Of a stretch of DNA of 64,000 nt, positions 19,431-28,370 are shown piece by piece. Under the pieces are notes generated by a model that saw nothing but the letters and a program-made list of their open reading frames with translations, was not told the DNA's origin and did no database searches. How positions within the stretch are numbered: position 1 is the stretch's first letter; each line of letters begins with the position of its first letter. The translations under genes were made by a program, and so were the position numbers. Source of the stretch: Halorussus ruber (GTDB lineage Archaea > Halobacteriota > Halobacteria > Halobacteriales > Haladaptataceae); assembly GCF_004765785.1 (NCBI RefSeq), contig NZ_SBIT01000007.1, forward strand, positions 124,001 through 188,000, in the 5' to 3' direction.

Positions 19431-20273
19431 ATGGGACTGCTCACTAAGCTGAAGTCGTTGCTTGGTTTCGAGGACGACCGCTCGCAGGTGCGACGGAGCG
19501 AGTCCGGCGTGACCATCGAGCGAGAACCCGACGAGTCGGCCCAACCGGACGCAGAGAGCGAGAGCGCCGTCAAAGGCGTCGATACCGGTACGGAGGAGTC
19601 CTTCGACACCGAAGCGACCCGAACCGACGAGCGGGCGGAAACCGAGGAACCGACCGAGTCCGAGACTGCGGAACCGGAACGAACCGAAGCGGCCGAGGAA
19701 CCCGAAACGGAACCGTCGGCCGAAACAGCGGAATCGACTGAAACCGGGGAACCGGCCGAAACTGAAGAACCGACCGAAGCGGAGGAACCGGAAGCAATCG
19801 AAGGCATCGAGGAGGCCGAAGAGTCGGACACCGAGGAGGCGGACGAAACCGAGGCCGACGAGCGAGCGGAGTCGGCCGAGACGGGCGTCACCACCGAGGA
19901 CGTGACCACCGCACCCGAGGCCGAGAGCGGCGAGGAGCAACTCGACGAGGCGGCCGAACCCGCCGAGGCCGCCGGTCCCTCGATGGACGTCGCCGAACCC
20001 TCCCAGTCCGCGGGCGACGAACCCGAGCCGACGCCCGAAGAGACCGAGGGCGAGACGCCCGAACCCGACGAAGCCGCCGAGGAATCGGTCGGCTCGGGCG
20101 AACCCCTCGAAGACGTGAAGGGCATCGGCCCGGCCTACGCCGAGCGACTGCGCGACGCTGGCGTCGCCGACATCGGCGAACTGGCCCGCGCCGACGCCGA
20201 CCAACTCGCCGACGAGACCGGCCTCTCCGCCAAGCGCATCTCGACGTGGATAGAGCGGGCCGACGCGCGGTAG
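19431..20273 (+). CDS. Helix-hairpin-helix protein with long acidic linker
   Basis: 280 residues from the ATG giving MGLLTKLKSLLGFEDD. The N-terminal 15 residues form a basic/hydrophobic amphipathic helix. Residues about 30-215 are low complexity, made of Glu, Thr, Ala and Pro (ETEEPTEAEEPEA pattern). The last 60 residues hold a helix-hairpin-helix: LEDVKGIGPAYAERLRDAGV and then AKRISTWIERADA, as in Rad51/topoisomerase-type HhH2 domains. DNA or protein binding is likely for the HhH; the overall role is unknown. It starts 27 bp after aroE and may be co-transcribed. Confidence 0.8.
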   Translation: MGLLTKLKSLLGFEDDRSQVRRSESGVTIEREPDESAQPDAESESAVKGVDTGTEESFDTEATRTDERAETEEPTESETAEPERTEAAEEPETEPSAETAESTETGEPAETEEPTEAEEPEAIEGIEEAEESDTEEADETEADERAESAETGVTTEDVTTAPEAESGEEQLDEAAEPAEAAGPSMDVAEPSQSAGDEPEPTPEETEGETPEPDEAAEESVGSGEPLEDVKGIGPAYAERLRDAGVADIGELARADADQLADETGLSAKRISTWIERADAR

Positions 20274-20278
20274 ACTCC

Positions 20279-20359
20279 TCGGGGTCGGTTTCTACCTGCC
20301 GCGAGTCGGGGTCGGTTTCTACCTGCCGCGAGTCGGGGTCGGTTTCTACCTGCCGCGAG
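20279..20359. repeat. 27-bp tandem repeat, three perfect copies
   Basis: TCGGGGTCGGTTTCTACCTG plus CCGCGAG is repeated three times without change, starting 6 bp after the HhH gene stop. Perfect identity suggests recent expansion. Confidence 0.9.
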
Positions 20360-20425
20360 TCGGAGCGGTCGGCTACGCACCACCAGCCACGCGCTTCGTT
20401 CGGTGGAACAAACAAGTCCTGGTGG

Positions 20426-20527
20426 GACGTTGCTGTCTCGTCTGCTTCTGCGATTCTGAGCGCGAGGGCTTTCGAGGACGTTGCTGTCCTGTCTGTTTCT
20501 GCGACTCTGAGCCTAAGCGCGATGAGA
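20426..20527. repeat. 51-bp imperfect direct repeat, two copies
   Basis: GACGTTGCTGTCTCGTCTGC (20426) and GACGTTGCTGTCCTGTCTGT (20477) start two adjacent units that also share TTCTGCGAYTCTGAGC. They lie between the 27-bp array and the Rieske gene. No function is apparent. Confidence 0.7.
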
Positions 20528-20562
20528 AGGCTGAAAAGCCCGGACTCGCTACCGATGGATAG

Positions 20563-20976
20563 ATGGACGAGGACAGCCGCATCGCCGACGTCTCGGAGGT
20601 CCCCGACGACTCGACGCTCCTGTTCACGGTTCGAGACGGCTTCGACGACCGCGAGGCCATCCTGACCAAGACCGACGAAGGCGAGGTCACTGCCTTCGAG
20701 AATTACTGCCAGCACTGGACCGACGTGAGACTCGACAGGGGGAGCGGCGCGACCAAGCGCGACGGCGAACTGGTCTGTGGCAAGCACGGCGCGCTCTTCG
20801 AGGAGGATTCGGGCTGTTGCACCTACGGCCCCTGCGAGGGCGCGGTCCTCCAGCACGTCGAGGTCACCGTCGAGGAGGGCGGCGTCTACCTCACCGACGA
20901 CGACTACGAATTTGTCGAGGTCGGCTCCTCGAAGGAGTACGACCTCTCTTCGAACCGGTCGCTCGGGTTTGATTGA
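20563..20976 (+). CDS. Rieske [2Fe-2S] protein, soluble ferredoxin-like
   Basis: 137 residues. The cluster ligands are C49-x-H51 and C72-x2-H75 (NYCQHWTD and VCGKHGALF). The loop after the second motif contains CCTYGPCEGA, giving extra cysteines where many Rieske proteins have GxxxxxPA. There is no membrane helix or signal peptide, so it is cytosolic and probably serves as an electron carrier to an unidentified partner. The acidic surface is typical of halophiles. Confidence 0.9.
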   Translation: MDEDSRIADVSEVPDDSTLLFTVRDGFDDREAILTKTDEGEVTAFENYCQHWTDVRLDRGSGATKRDGELVCGKHGALFEEDSGCCTYGPCEGAVLQHVEVTVEEGGVYLTDDDYEFVEVGSSKEYDLSSNRSLGFD

Positions 20977-20997
20977 CGTTCGACGCGCCCATCGCCG

Positions 20998-21828
20998 CTA
21001 GAGACTCCGGGTGACGTTCTCCTTCGATGTCGAACGGGATTCGGTGTTTCGGGCACGTGCCGTATCCACCCAGTCCGGTTCAGCAACAGTGGTCGAATTG
21101 AGATCCGTTACCACGAACTGTTCCGAGTACGTGACGGTTTCGCCCCCTTCAACCAATGTAGTAGTAACCGACATCAACCGGACGATACCGTGTCGGTCCA
21201 CGATAACAGTCGCATTGAAGGATGTGACGTTCTTTCCGTCCCGTTCGTTTACGTCGGCGAGTGAGGCACTAAGCACGACGGCCGGAACTCCACTCCGGTT
21301 CACCACCCGCTTAGGAGTGAACTCTGCCGATCTGAGATGCGTCCGAACGAACCACGTTGCGGCGTACGATTCGGGGAATACACTAATTGGACTGTCCGAA
21401 CGTTCGTACATGGAGTACGCGGCCTCTTGACCAGTTCCGGTTCGCACATACACCGTTTCCTCCGTCGCGTATGTGTTCGTCGTCTTGTTTTCGTGCTTGA
21501 CGGTGTGTTTGAGGTGGACTGGTGCTAATCCAGTATCAGCCGTTAAAACCAGCCGACCTGCTCGCTGACCGTTTGACGTGTTGGCTTCGGTTGACGAGCG
21601 AAGTGTGAAATTGGTCCTCGAAAGCGCCTCCTCATGATTTTTTGCGACGAGACTTGCGTTCACCCCGGACTCATTGATACCACGGGGATAGTTGAAGCCG
21701 TCGGTCACATCGGTCGTGGTCCTGGTTACTGTCGGTGAGCTGGTATCGTTGACCGGCACACCACTACTGCACCCCGAGAGCAGGAGTAGAAGCGCCACAG
21801 CCAACGAGATGTGACTGGTTCGAGACAC
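20998..21828 (-). CDS. Lipoprotein, haloarchaeal DUF7537 type
   Basis: 276 residues from a GTG at 21828 (a TTG at 21834 is also possible). The signal peptide SLAVALLLLLSGC ends in a lipobox; Cys would be lipidated and the protein held on the outer face of the membrane. The mature part is Thr/Ser-rich and has several N-x-S/T sequons. Pattern elements such as VYVRTGTGQEAAYSMYERS and FNATVIVDRHGIVRLMSV fit a family of haloarchaeal lipoproteins of unknown function. GC is visibly lower than in the neighbours, which suggests a later arrival. Confidence 0.75.
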   Translation of the reverse strand: MSRTSHISLAVALLLLLSGCSSGVPVNDTSSPTVTRTTTDVTDGFNYPRGINESGVNASLVAKNHEEALSRTNFTLRSSTEANTSNGQRAGRLVLTADTGLAPVHLKHTVKHENKTTNTYATEETVYVRTGTGQEAAYSMYERSDSPISVFPESYAATWFVRTHLRSAEFTPKRVVNRSGVPAVVLSASLADVNERDGKNVTSFNATVIVDRHGIVRLMSVTTTLVEGGETVTYSEQFVVTDLNSTTVAEPDWVDTARARNTESRSTSKENVTRSL

Positions 21829-21942
21829 TACCAAGAAGGTCTTCCCCCGTTGTAAAAAGTCCTATACATTCGCGCTTCAGTCCGGACCCTACCGAGGACT
21901 GGGTTCGTAGGTCTCGACGCTGAAAGCGTCACGCTCGACTGA

Positions 21943-22236
21943 TTAGCCGATTCTGAACTCAGGCTCCTCGACTGCTTCGCTCTTGCACTCGGGGCACCGC
22001 GACGGGCGATTCGCCGGGTCGTCGAAGTCGTCGAACCCGCAGTCGCTACACTCCGGCGGCGCGACCAGCAGTTGCTCGTCGTCGCCAGCGGAAATCGACT
22101 GGGCGACGTGGCGGACGTGGTCGATGGCGGCGCTCGCGGTCACGTCGAACTCCGTCGCCAGCGCGCTCGGCGAGGCGGTCGTCTCGCGGAGGTGGTCGGC
22201 GATGCGCTCGCGGGTGGTCTCGTCGGCCTCGCGCAT
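21943..22236 (-). CDS. Predicted HTH regulator with C-terminal zinc ribbon (COG3357-like)
   Basis: 97 residues from the ATG giving MREADETTR; an ATG nine codons upstream is possible. A winged-helix segment (RERIADHLRETTASPSALATEF to AIDHVRHVAQS) is followed by a zinc ribbon with C-x2-C pairs ECSDCGF and RCPECKS. This small fusion recurs in archaea as a predicted transcription regulator. It stands alone, divergent from the PAS/HTH-10 gene. Confidence 0.85.
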   Translation of the reverse strand: MREADETTRERIADHLRETTASPSALATEFDVTASAAIDHVRHVAQSISAGDDEQLLVAPPECSDCGFDDFDDPANRPSRCPECKSEAVEEPEFRIG

Positions 22237-22469
22237 ACCGTCTCGTCGCAACTGAGGCGACATAACCCTTTCCCGCGAGTGGGAGCGATAGAGACTCCTA
22301 TACCAGTCTTTAAAGGAACAAAATATTGCTTTTAGACAATAGAATATATGTCTCGCTCGGAACGAACCTCGAAGCGTCTCCCGAAGCGCCCCCGAAATAC
22401 CTGCGAAGCACCTCTGAAGCGCCTGTCGTTTTCGAGCGGACGTGCGGTTGGAACGACCGAAACCACCCC

Positions 22470-22480
22470 CGATATTTATG
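22470..22480 (+). promoter_or_regulatory. Possible TATA element of the PAS-HTH gene
   Basis: CGATATTTATG is centred about 39 bp before the ATG at 22514, which would put the transcript start roughly 12-14 nt upstream of the start codon. Support is position only. Confidence 0.3.
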
Positions 22481-22513
22481 TGTATTGCGTGACTCTTTTA
22501 CAGAGAACTTCCG

Positions 22514-24142
22514 ATGGACGACCTCGATTCGACCCACCGCGACGGCGAGTACACGCGGCGCTTAGAGGCGGCCGTCGAGACCACCACCGACGCCATCTTC
22601 ATCAAGGACACCGACGGTCGCTACCTGTTCGCCAACGGGGCGGCCGGGTCGGTCCTCGGCGTCGAAGCCGACGACGCCGTGGGCCAGACCGACGAGGAGG
22701 TGTTCGGCGAGGACGCGGCCGCGGAACTCTGCGAACGCGAGCGCGAGGTCCTCGACACCGAGACCGAGCGGACGTTCGAGGTCGTCCTCCCGGTCGGCGA
22801 CGACGAGCGGGTGTTCGAGGCCACCTGCTCGCCGTACTACGACGCCGAGGGCGACCTCGCGGGGACGGTCTGCATCTATCGGGACGTGACCGACCAGCGA
22901 GTCCGCGAGCGCCGACTGGAGGACCAGCGCGACGAGTTGGAGACCTTCGACCGCATCAACGAAGTCGCCCAAGAGGTCGTCCAAATCCTCATCGGCGAAC
23001 CCACCCGCGACGAAATCACGCGAGCGGTCTGCGACCACCTCGTGGAGACCGAACTGTATCAGGTCGCGTGGGTCGGCGAACCCAGTCCCAACGGCTCGCG
23101 GATGACGAACGTCGTCGGCGCGGGACTGGACGACCAGACCCGCGACCTCATCGAGAGCATCGACGCCAGCGAGGACAGCGAGGAGCCGGTGCCCCGCGCG
23201 TACTACGACGGCGAGACCCACGTCGTCCAGAGCGTCTCCGACGACGAGTCGCTGCCCGAACAGCGCCGCGAGGACATCCTCGAACGCGGCGACCGGTCGG
23301 GCATCGCGGTCCCCATCCGCTACGGCGACACGACCTACGGCGTCCTCTCGGTCGGGTCCGACCGCCTCTCGGCGTTCAGCGAGCGCGAGGCCGCCGCCTT
23401 CGACGTCCTCGGTGAGGTCATCGGCTTCGCCATCGGCGCGGTCAAACACCGCCGACTCGCGCTCTCGGACACCGTAGTCGAACTGGAGTTCCGGTTGACC
23501 GACGCCGACTCGTTCTACGTCGCGGTCTCCGACGCGCTCGACTGTCGCCTCTCGCTGGAAGGCATGGCGGCCGGACCCGAGGGGACGCTGTTGTTCTACG
23601 ATACGCTGACCGGGGCCGACCCCGAGGAACTCCTCGAACGGACCGACGAGTGGGACGCCGTCGAGGACGCCCGCCTCGTCAGCGACGGCGACGACGAGTC
23701 GCTCATCGAGTTCACGGTCTCGGGGTCGTCGCTCGCGCTGACCCTCTCGGAGTACGGCGCGAACACCAAGACGGCGGTCAGCGAGAACGGCGAGGCCACC
23801 GTCGTCGCCGAACTCCCCGCCGACGCGGACGTTCGGAGCGTGGTCGAGCGCGTCCGGACCAAGTTCCCCGACGTGGAACTCGTCGCCAAGCGCGAGACCG
23901 AGCGCGAACTCCGGACGCCGCGGGACTTCCGGCAGGACTTCGACGAGCGACTCACCGACGCCCAGCGGACCGCGCTCCGGGCCGCGTACTTCGCTGGCTA
24001 CTACGAGTGGCCCCGCGACAGTACCGCCGAGGAGGTGGCCGACGCGCTCGGCGTCTCGTCGCCGACCTTCCACCAGCACATCCGGAAGGCACAGCGAGAA
24101 CTCCTCGGGACGTTCTTCGATTCCGAGGGCGACCGACCCTAG
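22514..24142 (+). CDS. PAS-GAF bacterio-opsin-activator-like HTH-10 regulator
   Basis: 542 residues. The N-terminal PAS domain (about 15-130) includes DAIFIKDTDGRYLFANGAA. A GAF domain follows (about 155-320, containing SGIAVPIRYGDTTYGVLSVGS). The Bat-type middle region precedes the C-terminal HTH-10 domain, LTDAQRTALRAAYFAGYYEWPR with VADALGVSSPTFHQHIRKAQ. Such proteins sense light, oxygen or redox and control transcription; the ligand is unknown here. There is no kinase domain and no adjacent opsin gene. Confidence 0.9.
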   Translation: MDDLDSTHRDGEYTRRLEAAVETTTDAIFIKDTDGRYLFANGAAGSVLGVEADDAVGQTDEEVFGEDAAAELCEREREVLDTETERTFEVVLPVGDDERVFEATCSPYYDAEGDLAGTVCIYRDVTDQRVRERRLEDQRDELETFDRINEVAQEVVQILIGEPTRDEITRAVCDHLVETELYQVAWVGEPSPNGSRMTNVVGAGLDDQTRDLIESIDASEDSEEPVPRAYYDGETHVVQSVSDDESLPEQRREDILERGDRSGIAVPIRYGDTTYGVLSVGSDRLSAFSEREAAAFDVLGEVIGFAIGAVKHRRLALSDTVVELEFRLTDADSFYVAVSDALDCRLSLEGMAAGPEGTLLFYDTLTGADPEELLERTDEWDAVEDARLVSDGDDESLIEFTVSGSSLALTLSEYGANTKTAVSENGEATVVAELPADADVRSVVERVRTKFPDVELVAKRETERELRTPRDFRQDFDERLTDAQRTALRAAYFAGYYEWPRDSTAEEVADALGVSSPTFHQHIRKAQRELLGTFFDSEGDRP

Positions 24143-24201
24143 CTGTTTAGGTCCACCGTTCTTTATGATTCGGTGGTAACTATTCGTCGGCGCGCCGCAA
24201 C

Positions 24202-24597
24202 ATGAGTAAGGAATATACACCGACGGGAGAAGAGGGGGCAACCACGGACGGTGGGCCGTCCGTGTCCGACGAGCAGGTGGCGACGGGGACCGAACTCGAC
24301 GACCTTTTCGAGGTCCTCGCCGACAGCCACCGGCGTCGTGTCCTCGCGTACCTCGCCGACACAGATGACGACGTTGCGGCGTTTTCGGAGCTTATCGAAC
24401 ACGTCGCAGACGACTCGGCCGGGGAATCGACTGACAACGAACGACTCGCCGTGAGCTTACACCACACCCATCTGCCGAAACTCGCGGACGCTGGCGTCGT
24501 GGAGTACGACCCCCGAAGCGAAGTCGTTCGCTATCGAGGCGGGGACGTCGTCACCGACTGGGTGGAACTCGCTCGGTCCTACGAAACCAGCGAGTAA
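24202..24597 (+). CDS. DUF7344-type winged-helix regulator
   Basis: 131 residues. After a flexible N terminus, LDDLFEVLADSHRRRVLAYL opens a winged-helix domain that ends LHHTHLPKLADAGVVEYDPR, the pattern shared with the two membrane-linked regulators near 49.3 kb and 52.2 kb. This one has no transmembrane segment. It lies 59 bp after the HTH-10 gene on the same strand, perhaps in one operon. Confidence 0.82.
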   Translation: MSKEYTPTGEEGATTDGGPSVSDEQVATGTELDDLFEVLADSHRRRVLAYLADTDDDVAAFSELIEHVADDSAGESTDNERLAVSLHHTHLPKLADAGVVEYDPRSEVVRYRGGDVVTDWVELARSYETSE

Positions 24598-24688
24598 ACC
24601 GACTCCGATTCTGGCGCTGATTGCCCCGCGATTTCGTCCGACCTCGGAAATGAAAAAGGACTTACCGCGGCGCGTCGAGTCTCATCTT

Positions 24689-25657
24689 ATGAAGGCAGTC
24701 GTTCTCGCGGGAGGCTATGCGACGCGACTCTGGCCGATTACGAAGCACCGACCGAAGATGTTCCTACCGGTCGGCGACTCGACCGTCATCGACCAGATTT
24801 TCGCCGAACTGGAGGCCGACGACCGAATCGAGGAGGTGTACGTCTCGACCAACGAGCGATTCGCCGAGGACTTCCGGACCCACTTGGACGAGAGCGAGTT
24901 CGACAAGCCGAAACTCACCGTCGAGGACACCACCGAGGAGGACGAGAAGTTCGGCGTCGTCGGGGCGCTCGCCCAACTGTTCGACCGCGAGGACATCGCC
25001 GAGGACACCCTCGTCATCGCGGGCGACAACCTCATCAGCTTCGGCATCAGCGACTTCATCGACTTCTTCCAAGCCAAGGACTCGCCGACGCTGGCCGCCT
25101 ACGACGTGGGAAGCCGCGAGCGAGCCAAATCCTACGGGCTGGTCGAACTCGACGGCGACGAGGTCGTGGACTTCCAAGAGAAGCCCGACGACCCCAAGAG
25201 CACGCTGGTCTCCATCGCGTGCTACGCCTTTACCGCCGAGAACATCCCGCTGTTCGAGGAGTACCTCGAAAACGGCAACAACCCAGACGAACCCGGCTGG
25301 TTCGTCCAGTGGCTCCAACAGCGCGACTCGGTGTACAGCTACACCTTCGACGAGGCGTGGTTCGACATCGGCACCCCCGAGAGCTATCTGGAGGCGGTCG
25401 GCTGGAAACTCGACGGCGAGAACCAGATTGCCGATTCCGCCAGCGTCGAGAACACCACGGTCGGCGAGAACGTCCACGTCATGCCGGGCGCCGAAGTCGT
25501 CAACTCCAGCGTCAACAACTCCATCGTCTTCCCGAACGCGACCATCGTGGACTGCGACATCCGCGACTCCATCATCGACGAGAAGACCCACGTCGAGAAC
25601 ATGGACTTGGCTGGCGCGCTCATCGGGGCGCACACCCAGATTCTGAACGGCGAATAG
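24689..25657 (+). CDS. Sugar-phosphate nucleotidyltransferase
   Basis: 322 residues from the ATG giving MKAVVLAGGYATRLWP; an ATG 13 codons upstream adds an unlikely extension. The N-terminal Rossmann-like domain has LAGGYATRLWPITKHRPKMFLPVG and VIAGDNLI, as in glucose-1-phosphate thymidylyltransferases; FQEKP marks the sugar site and FDIGTPESYLEA closes the domain. The last 75 residues are hexapeptide-like (ENTTVGENVHVMPGAEVVNSS), predicting a left-handed beta-helix. The exact NTP and sugar are not decided. Confidence 0.9.
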   Translation: MKAVVLAGGYATRLWPITKHRPKMFLPVGDSTVIDQIFAELEADDRIEEVYVSTNERFAEDFRTHLDESEFDKPKLTVEDTTEEDEKFGVVGALAQLFDREDIAEDTLVIAGDNLISFGISDFIDFFQAKDSPTLAAYDVGSRERAKSYGLVELDGDEVVDFQEKPDDPKSTLVSIACYAFTAENIPLFEEYLENGNNPDEPGWFVQWLQQRDSVYSYTFDEAWFDIGTPESYLEAVGWKLDGENQIADSASVENTTVGENVHVMPGAEVVNSSVNNSIVFPNATIVDCDIRDSIIDEKTHVENMDLAGALIGAHTQILNGE

Positions 25658-25679
25658 CGCAGCTCCCTATTTCTGCGGA

Positions 25680-26099
25680 TTATTCTCTGACGCCCAGATA
25701 CACTTCTTGGCCCTCGAACTCGCCGCCGCGCAAAAGATAGAGGACGTAGGCCGTCGCGCGGTGGTTGCCGTCGGCGACGTAGGCCGGGTCCGCGCCCTCT
25801 CGAAGCACGACCAGTTTGCCCTCGGGACCGGACTCCTCGATTTCGTCGGCGAAGTCGACGATTTCTCGGATGTCCTCGGAGGACTCGGCCTCCAGTTTCT
25901 CCACGTCGTCGGTCTCGCGGACTCGCTCGGCGATGGGGATGCGCTCGAGGAGTTCCTGCCGAAGCGCGGGTTCGGTGGCGAGTCGGTCGGGGTTCGGAGG
26001 GTTCTCCTCGTCCCCGACCTCTTGGCGGAGCCAGTAGCGGAGGACCTCCTCGGGAGAGACCGGTTCGGGGTCGCCGCGGAGGCGGTCTTCGATTGCCAT
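25680..26099 (-). CDS. ParB/sulfiredoxin-like domain protein
   Basis: 139 residues. The motif PAYVADGNHRATAYVLYLL resembles the DGxHR box of ParB N-terminal/Srx-like domains, which in related proteins binds CTP or ATP. The N terminus (SPEEVLRYWLRQEVGDE) and acidic centre are not recognised. There is no HTH, so it is not a chromosome-partition ParB. Stop is 22 bp from the nucleotidyltransferase stop, convergent. Function unknown. Confidence 0.75.
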   Translation of the reverse strand: MAIEDRLRGDPEPVSPEEVLRYWLRQEVGDEENPPNPDRLATEPALRQELLERIPIAERVRETDDVEKLEAESSEDIREIVDFADEIEESGPEGKLVVLREGADPAYVADGNHRATAYVLYLLRGGEFEGQEVYLGVRE

Positions 26100-26158
26100 C
26101 GGGCCAGTACGAAGGACGCCCGCGGGGAGAAGAGTTACGGCAACCTTGCGGAGTTTCC

Positions 26159-27184
26159 TTAAATCGCGCCGTCACCCCACGAGCGGTAGAACTTGTAGTA
26201 GGCCTGTCGGGCGTCGACGACGTAGGACCGGCACATCGTCTCGGACCAGCTCGGGCAGTAGTTGCGCTCGTCGAGGCCGGGCGTCCACTCCAGCCCGCCG
26301 CCGCAGGCGCAGCCGGTGGTGTCGTCGCCTTCCTTGGGCATGCTCCGGGGCGAGTAGAAGTGGGTCGCGCCGCAGGAGGGGTCGGGTTCCGAGCAAGTCA
26401 AAATGGCTCCCGCGAGGTCGTAGATTTCGTCGGTCGGGTCCTGATTGTGGGCGTAGGCGTCCCACTCGTCGGAGACCTCGGTGGTGCCGTTTCGCTCCAT
26501 CCGGTTGAGGACCGTGTAGCCCACGGCCCGTCGCTCGGTGGTGTTGCCGACCGAGGCCTCGGACATGACGACCTTGGCGAGTTCCCACTGGTTCGAGTCG
26601 GTGTCCCACGCCGAGTTACAGCCGTAGAGCATCCCCTCCTCGAGCCAGTTCTGGGCGACCCAGCCGTTCTCGTCGTCGTAGAACTCGACTTTCCACCACG
26701 TGTAGCCGTCGTTCTGCTCCGGCCCGGCGAGGACCGTGCCCCAGTCGCCGGGTTCGGTGGTTCCGATGTCGGTCCCGCTGGTCGAGGGGCTGTCGCGGAT
26801 GTTCACGTAGTCGGTGGCGTGGACCGCGTCGTAGCGGCAGAACTTGCTGGTCCACTCCTTGCCCGAGGAGAGCCAGCCGTCGCCCTTGGCGCACCACCCG
26901 GTCGCGGTGCCGTCGTAGCGGTCGTCGTCGAACTCGACGTACCACCACTCGTAGCCGTCGGCGTAGGCCGGGCCGTCTTTGACCGTCCCGCGCATCGCGG
27001 CGGGTACGGTGTCGATGACGGTGTAGTCGGTGCCCGCGCCGTCGCGGACGTTCAAGTCGGTCGTGGTGTGGACGACCTCGCCGAGTTGGAAAGTCGCCGC
27101 GCTCGCGGTACTCGCGCCGAGAACGGTCGCTCCGCCCGCGGCGACGCCTGCTTTCTTCAGGAAATCGCGTCGTGAATCGTGCAT
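26159..27184 (-). CDS. Tat-exported SH3-like and SleB-like hydrolase-fold protein
   Basis: 341 residues. Tat signal RRDFLKKAGVAAGGATVLG, cleavage near TASA. Two SH3b-like repeats follow (TTDLNVRDGAGTDYTVID and ATDYVNIRDSPSTSGTDIG). The C-terminal 140 residues resemble cell-wall hydrolase SleB: KVVMSEASVGNTTERRAVGY with the putative catalytic Glu, TVLNRM, and GATHFYSP. About eight cysteines in the C-terminal part suggest disulfides. SleB acts on peptidoglycan, which haloarchaea lack; the target may be surface glycan or foreign cell walls, by inference. Confidence 0.8.
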   Translation of the reverse strand: MHDSRRDFLKKAGVAAGGATVLGASTASAATFQLGEVVHTTTDLNVRDGAGTDYTVIDTVPAAMRGTVKDGPAYADGYEWWYVEFDDDRYDGTATGWCAKGDGWLSSGKEWTSKFCRYDAVHATDYVNIRDSPSTSGTDIGTTEPGDWGTVLAGPEQNDGYTWWKVEFYDDENGWVAQNWLEEGMLYGCNSAWDTDSNQWELAKVVMSEASVGNTTERRAVGYTVLNRMERNGTTEVSDEWDAYAHNQDPTDEIYDLAGAILTCSEPDPSCGATHFYSPRSMPKEGDDTTGCACGGGLEWTPGLDERNYCPSWSETMCRSYVVDARQAYYKFYRSWGDGAI

Positions 27185-27270
27185 CGTCAGTTTCGACCAC
27201 GAACGCCCCGCAAATAAATTCCATGACAGAATGTAGGAAATAATACTCCGCGAGAATCTCAGAAAACCTC

Positions 27271-27480
27271 CCGGCGCGTGCTGGCGTCTGCGCGAGCGAA
27301 GCGAGCGCAGGCTCGACAGACGCGAGTTGTCTGTCGGCGCGCGCGGTTCTGCGCGCGACGTTCCGCGCGAGGGACGAATATCGCAGGCCCGTGGCCGAGA
27401 AGCACAGTCGGTTGGGGAGGGCGTGGCCTGCGTGCGGGGCGGTGCGGAGGACTCCGATGTTCAAGCCTGAAGCTAGCTTC
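27271..27480 (+). repeat. Intergenic repeat family B, copy 3
   Basis: Starts CCGGCGCGTGCTGGCG and ends CAAGCCTGAAGCTAGCTTC. It keeps CGCGCGAGGGACGA and CAGTCGGTTGGGGAGGGCGT. Variable hairpins such as GCGAGCGAAGCGAGCGC fill the centre. The right end has CTGAAGCTAGCTT where copies 1, 2 and 4 have CGGCAATAGCTAGC. It lies between two minus-strand genes, the SleB-like gene and dph6. Confidence 0.7.
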
Positions 27481-27548
27481 CGTGACCATCCACTAACTGC
27501 CGACGAACTATCAGAATTTACCCCCGGCGAACCGCGAGACCACCGAAA

Positions 27549-28295
27549 TCACTCCGCCAGCCACGCATCTTCTATTTGCAGCGTCCCGCGGGTCCCGTCC
27601 CACTCCGTCTCGTACTCCAGTTCGATGGCACGGTCCATGTGCGGGGCGTCCGTCACCAGCGTCTCGAACTCGCCGCCCTCGCCCAGAATATGCACACCGT
27701 GGCTCTCGTTGAGGTCCTCCAGTTCGGCGATGGCCTCCTCGTCCAAGGTCCGGCCGAGCCACGACTCGTCCAGTCCGTAGGCCGCGACTCTGATGATGGT
27801 AATCTCGAAGCCCGCGTCGAGCATCGCGTCGGCGAGGTCTCGGGGGTTCTCCTGCCAGAGGGGTGCGAAGACCTCGGCGTCGAGGCGGTCGGCCATCGCC
27901 TCGATGCGGGAGGTCTGGTACTCGCTCTCGACCGCGCCAGCGGTCACGCCCTCGACGCCGCCGAGGAGTTCGGCGTCGAGTTCTCGGACCGCGGCTTCCA
28001 GCGGCCGGAGTTCCTCGTCGCCCTGCGCGCCCGATTCGTCGGCCTCCTCGGCCTCGAAGTCGTCGGGTTCGACCTCCACGAGGGGGATGCCGATGCTCTC
28101 GGCGGCGAGCGAGGCCAGTCGCGTCGCCGGGACGTGGTACATGTAGGAGTCGCCCTCCGGGTGAACCGTGACGAGGCGGGACACGTCGAGTCCCGATTCG
28201 AGGGCCTGATACAGCGCCCACGACGAGTCCTTGCCGCCTGAGAAGAGGCTGACCCACTGCCCTTCCCGCGCTGCCGACGATGGCTGTTCGGTCAT
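27549..28295 (-). CDS. dph6: Diphthine-ammonia ligase
   Basis: 248 residues. It performs the last, ATP-dependent amidation step that turns diphthine into diphthamide on elongation factor 2. The PP-loop SLFSGGKDSSWALYQAL is at the N terminus; GVEGVTAGAVESEYQTSRIE and HGVHILGEGGEFETLVTDAP are diagnostic of the family. Length is standard. A longer alternate frame overlapping it is a shadow. Confidence 0.92.
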   Translation of the reverse strand: MTEQPSSAAREGQWVSLFSGGKDSSWALYQALESGLDVSRLVTVHPEGDSYMYHVPATRLASLAAESIGIPLVEVEPDDFEAEEADESGAQGDEELRPLEAAVRELDAELLGGVEGVTAGAVESEYQTSRIEAMADRLDAEVFAPLWQENPRDLADAMLDAGFEITIIRVAAYGLDESWLGRTLDEEAIAELEDLNESHGVHILGEGGEFETLVTDAPHMDRAIELEYETEWDGTRGTLQIEDAWLAE

Positions 28296-28370
28296 GGCTG
28301 TACCTCTGAAGCAGACAAATAAAGGTGGCGCGAAGTCGGCCTACTCGGAATCGCTTCCAGATACGCTCAC

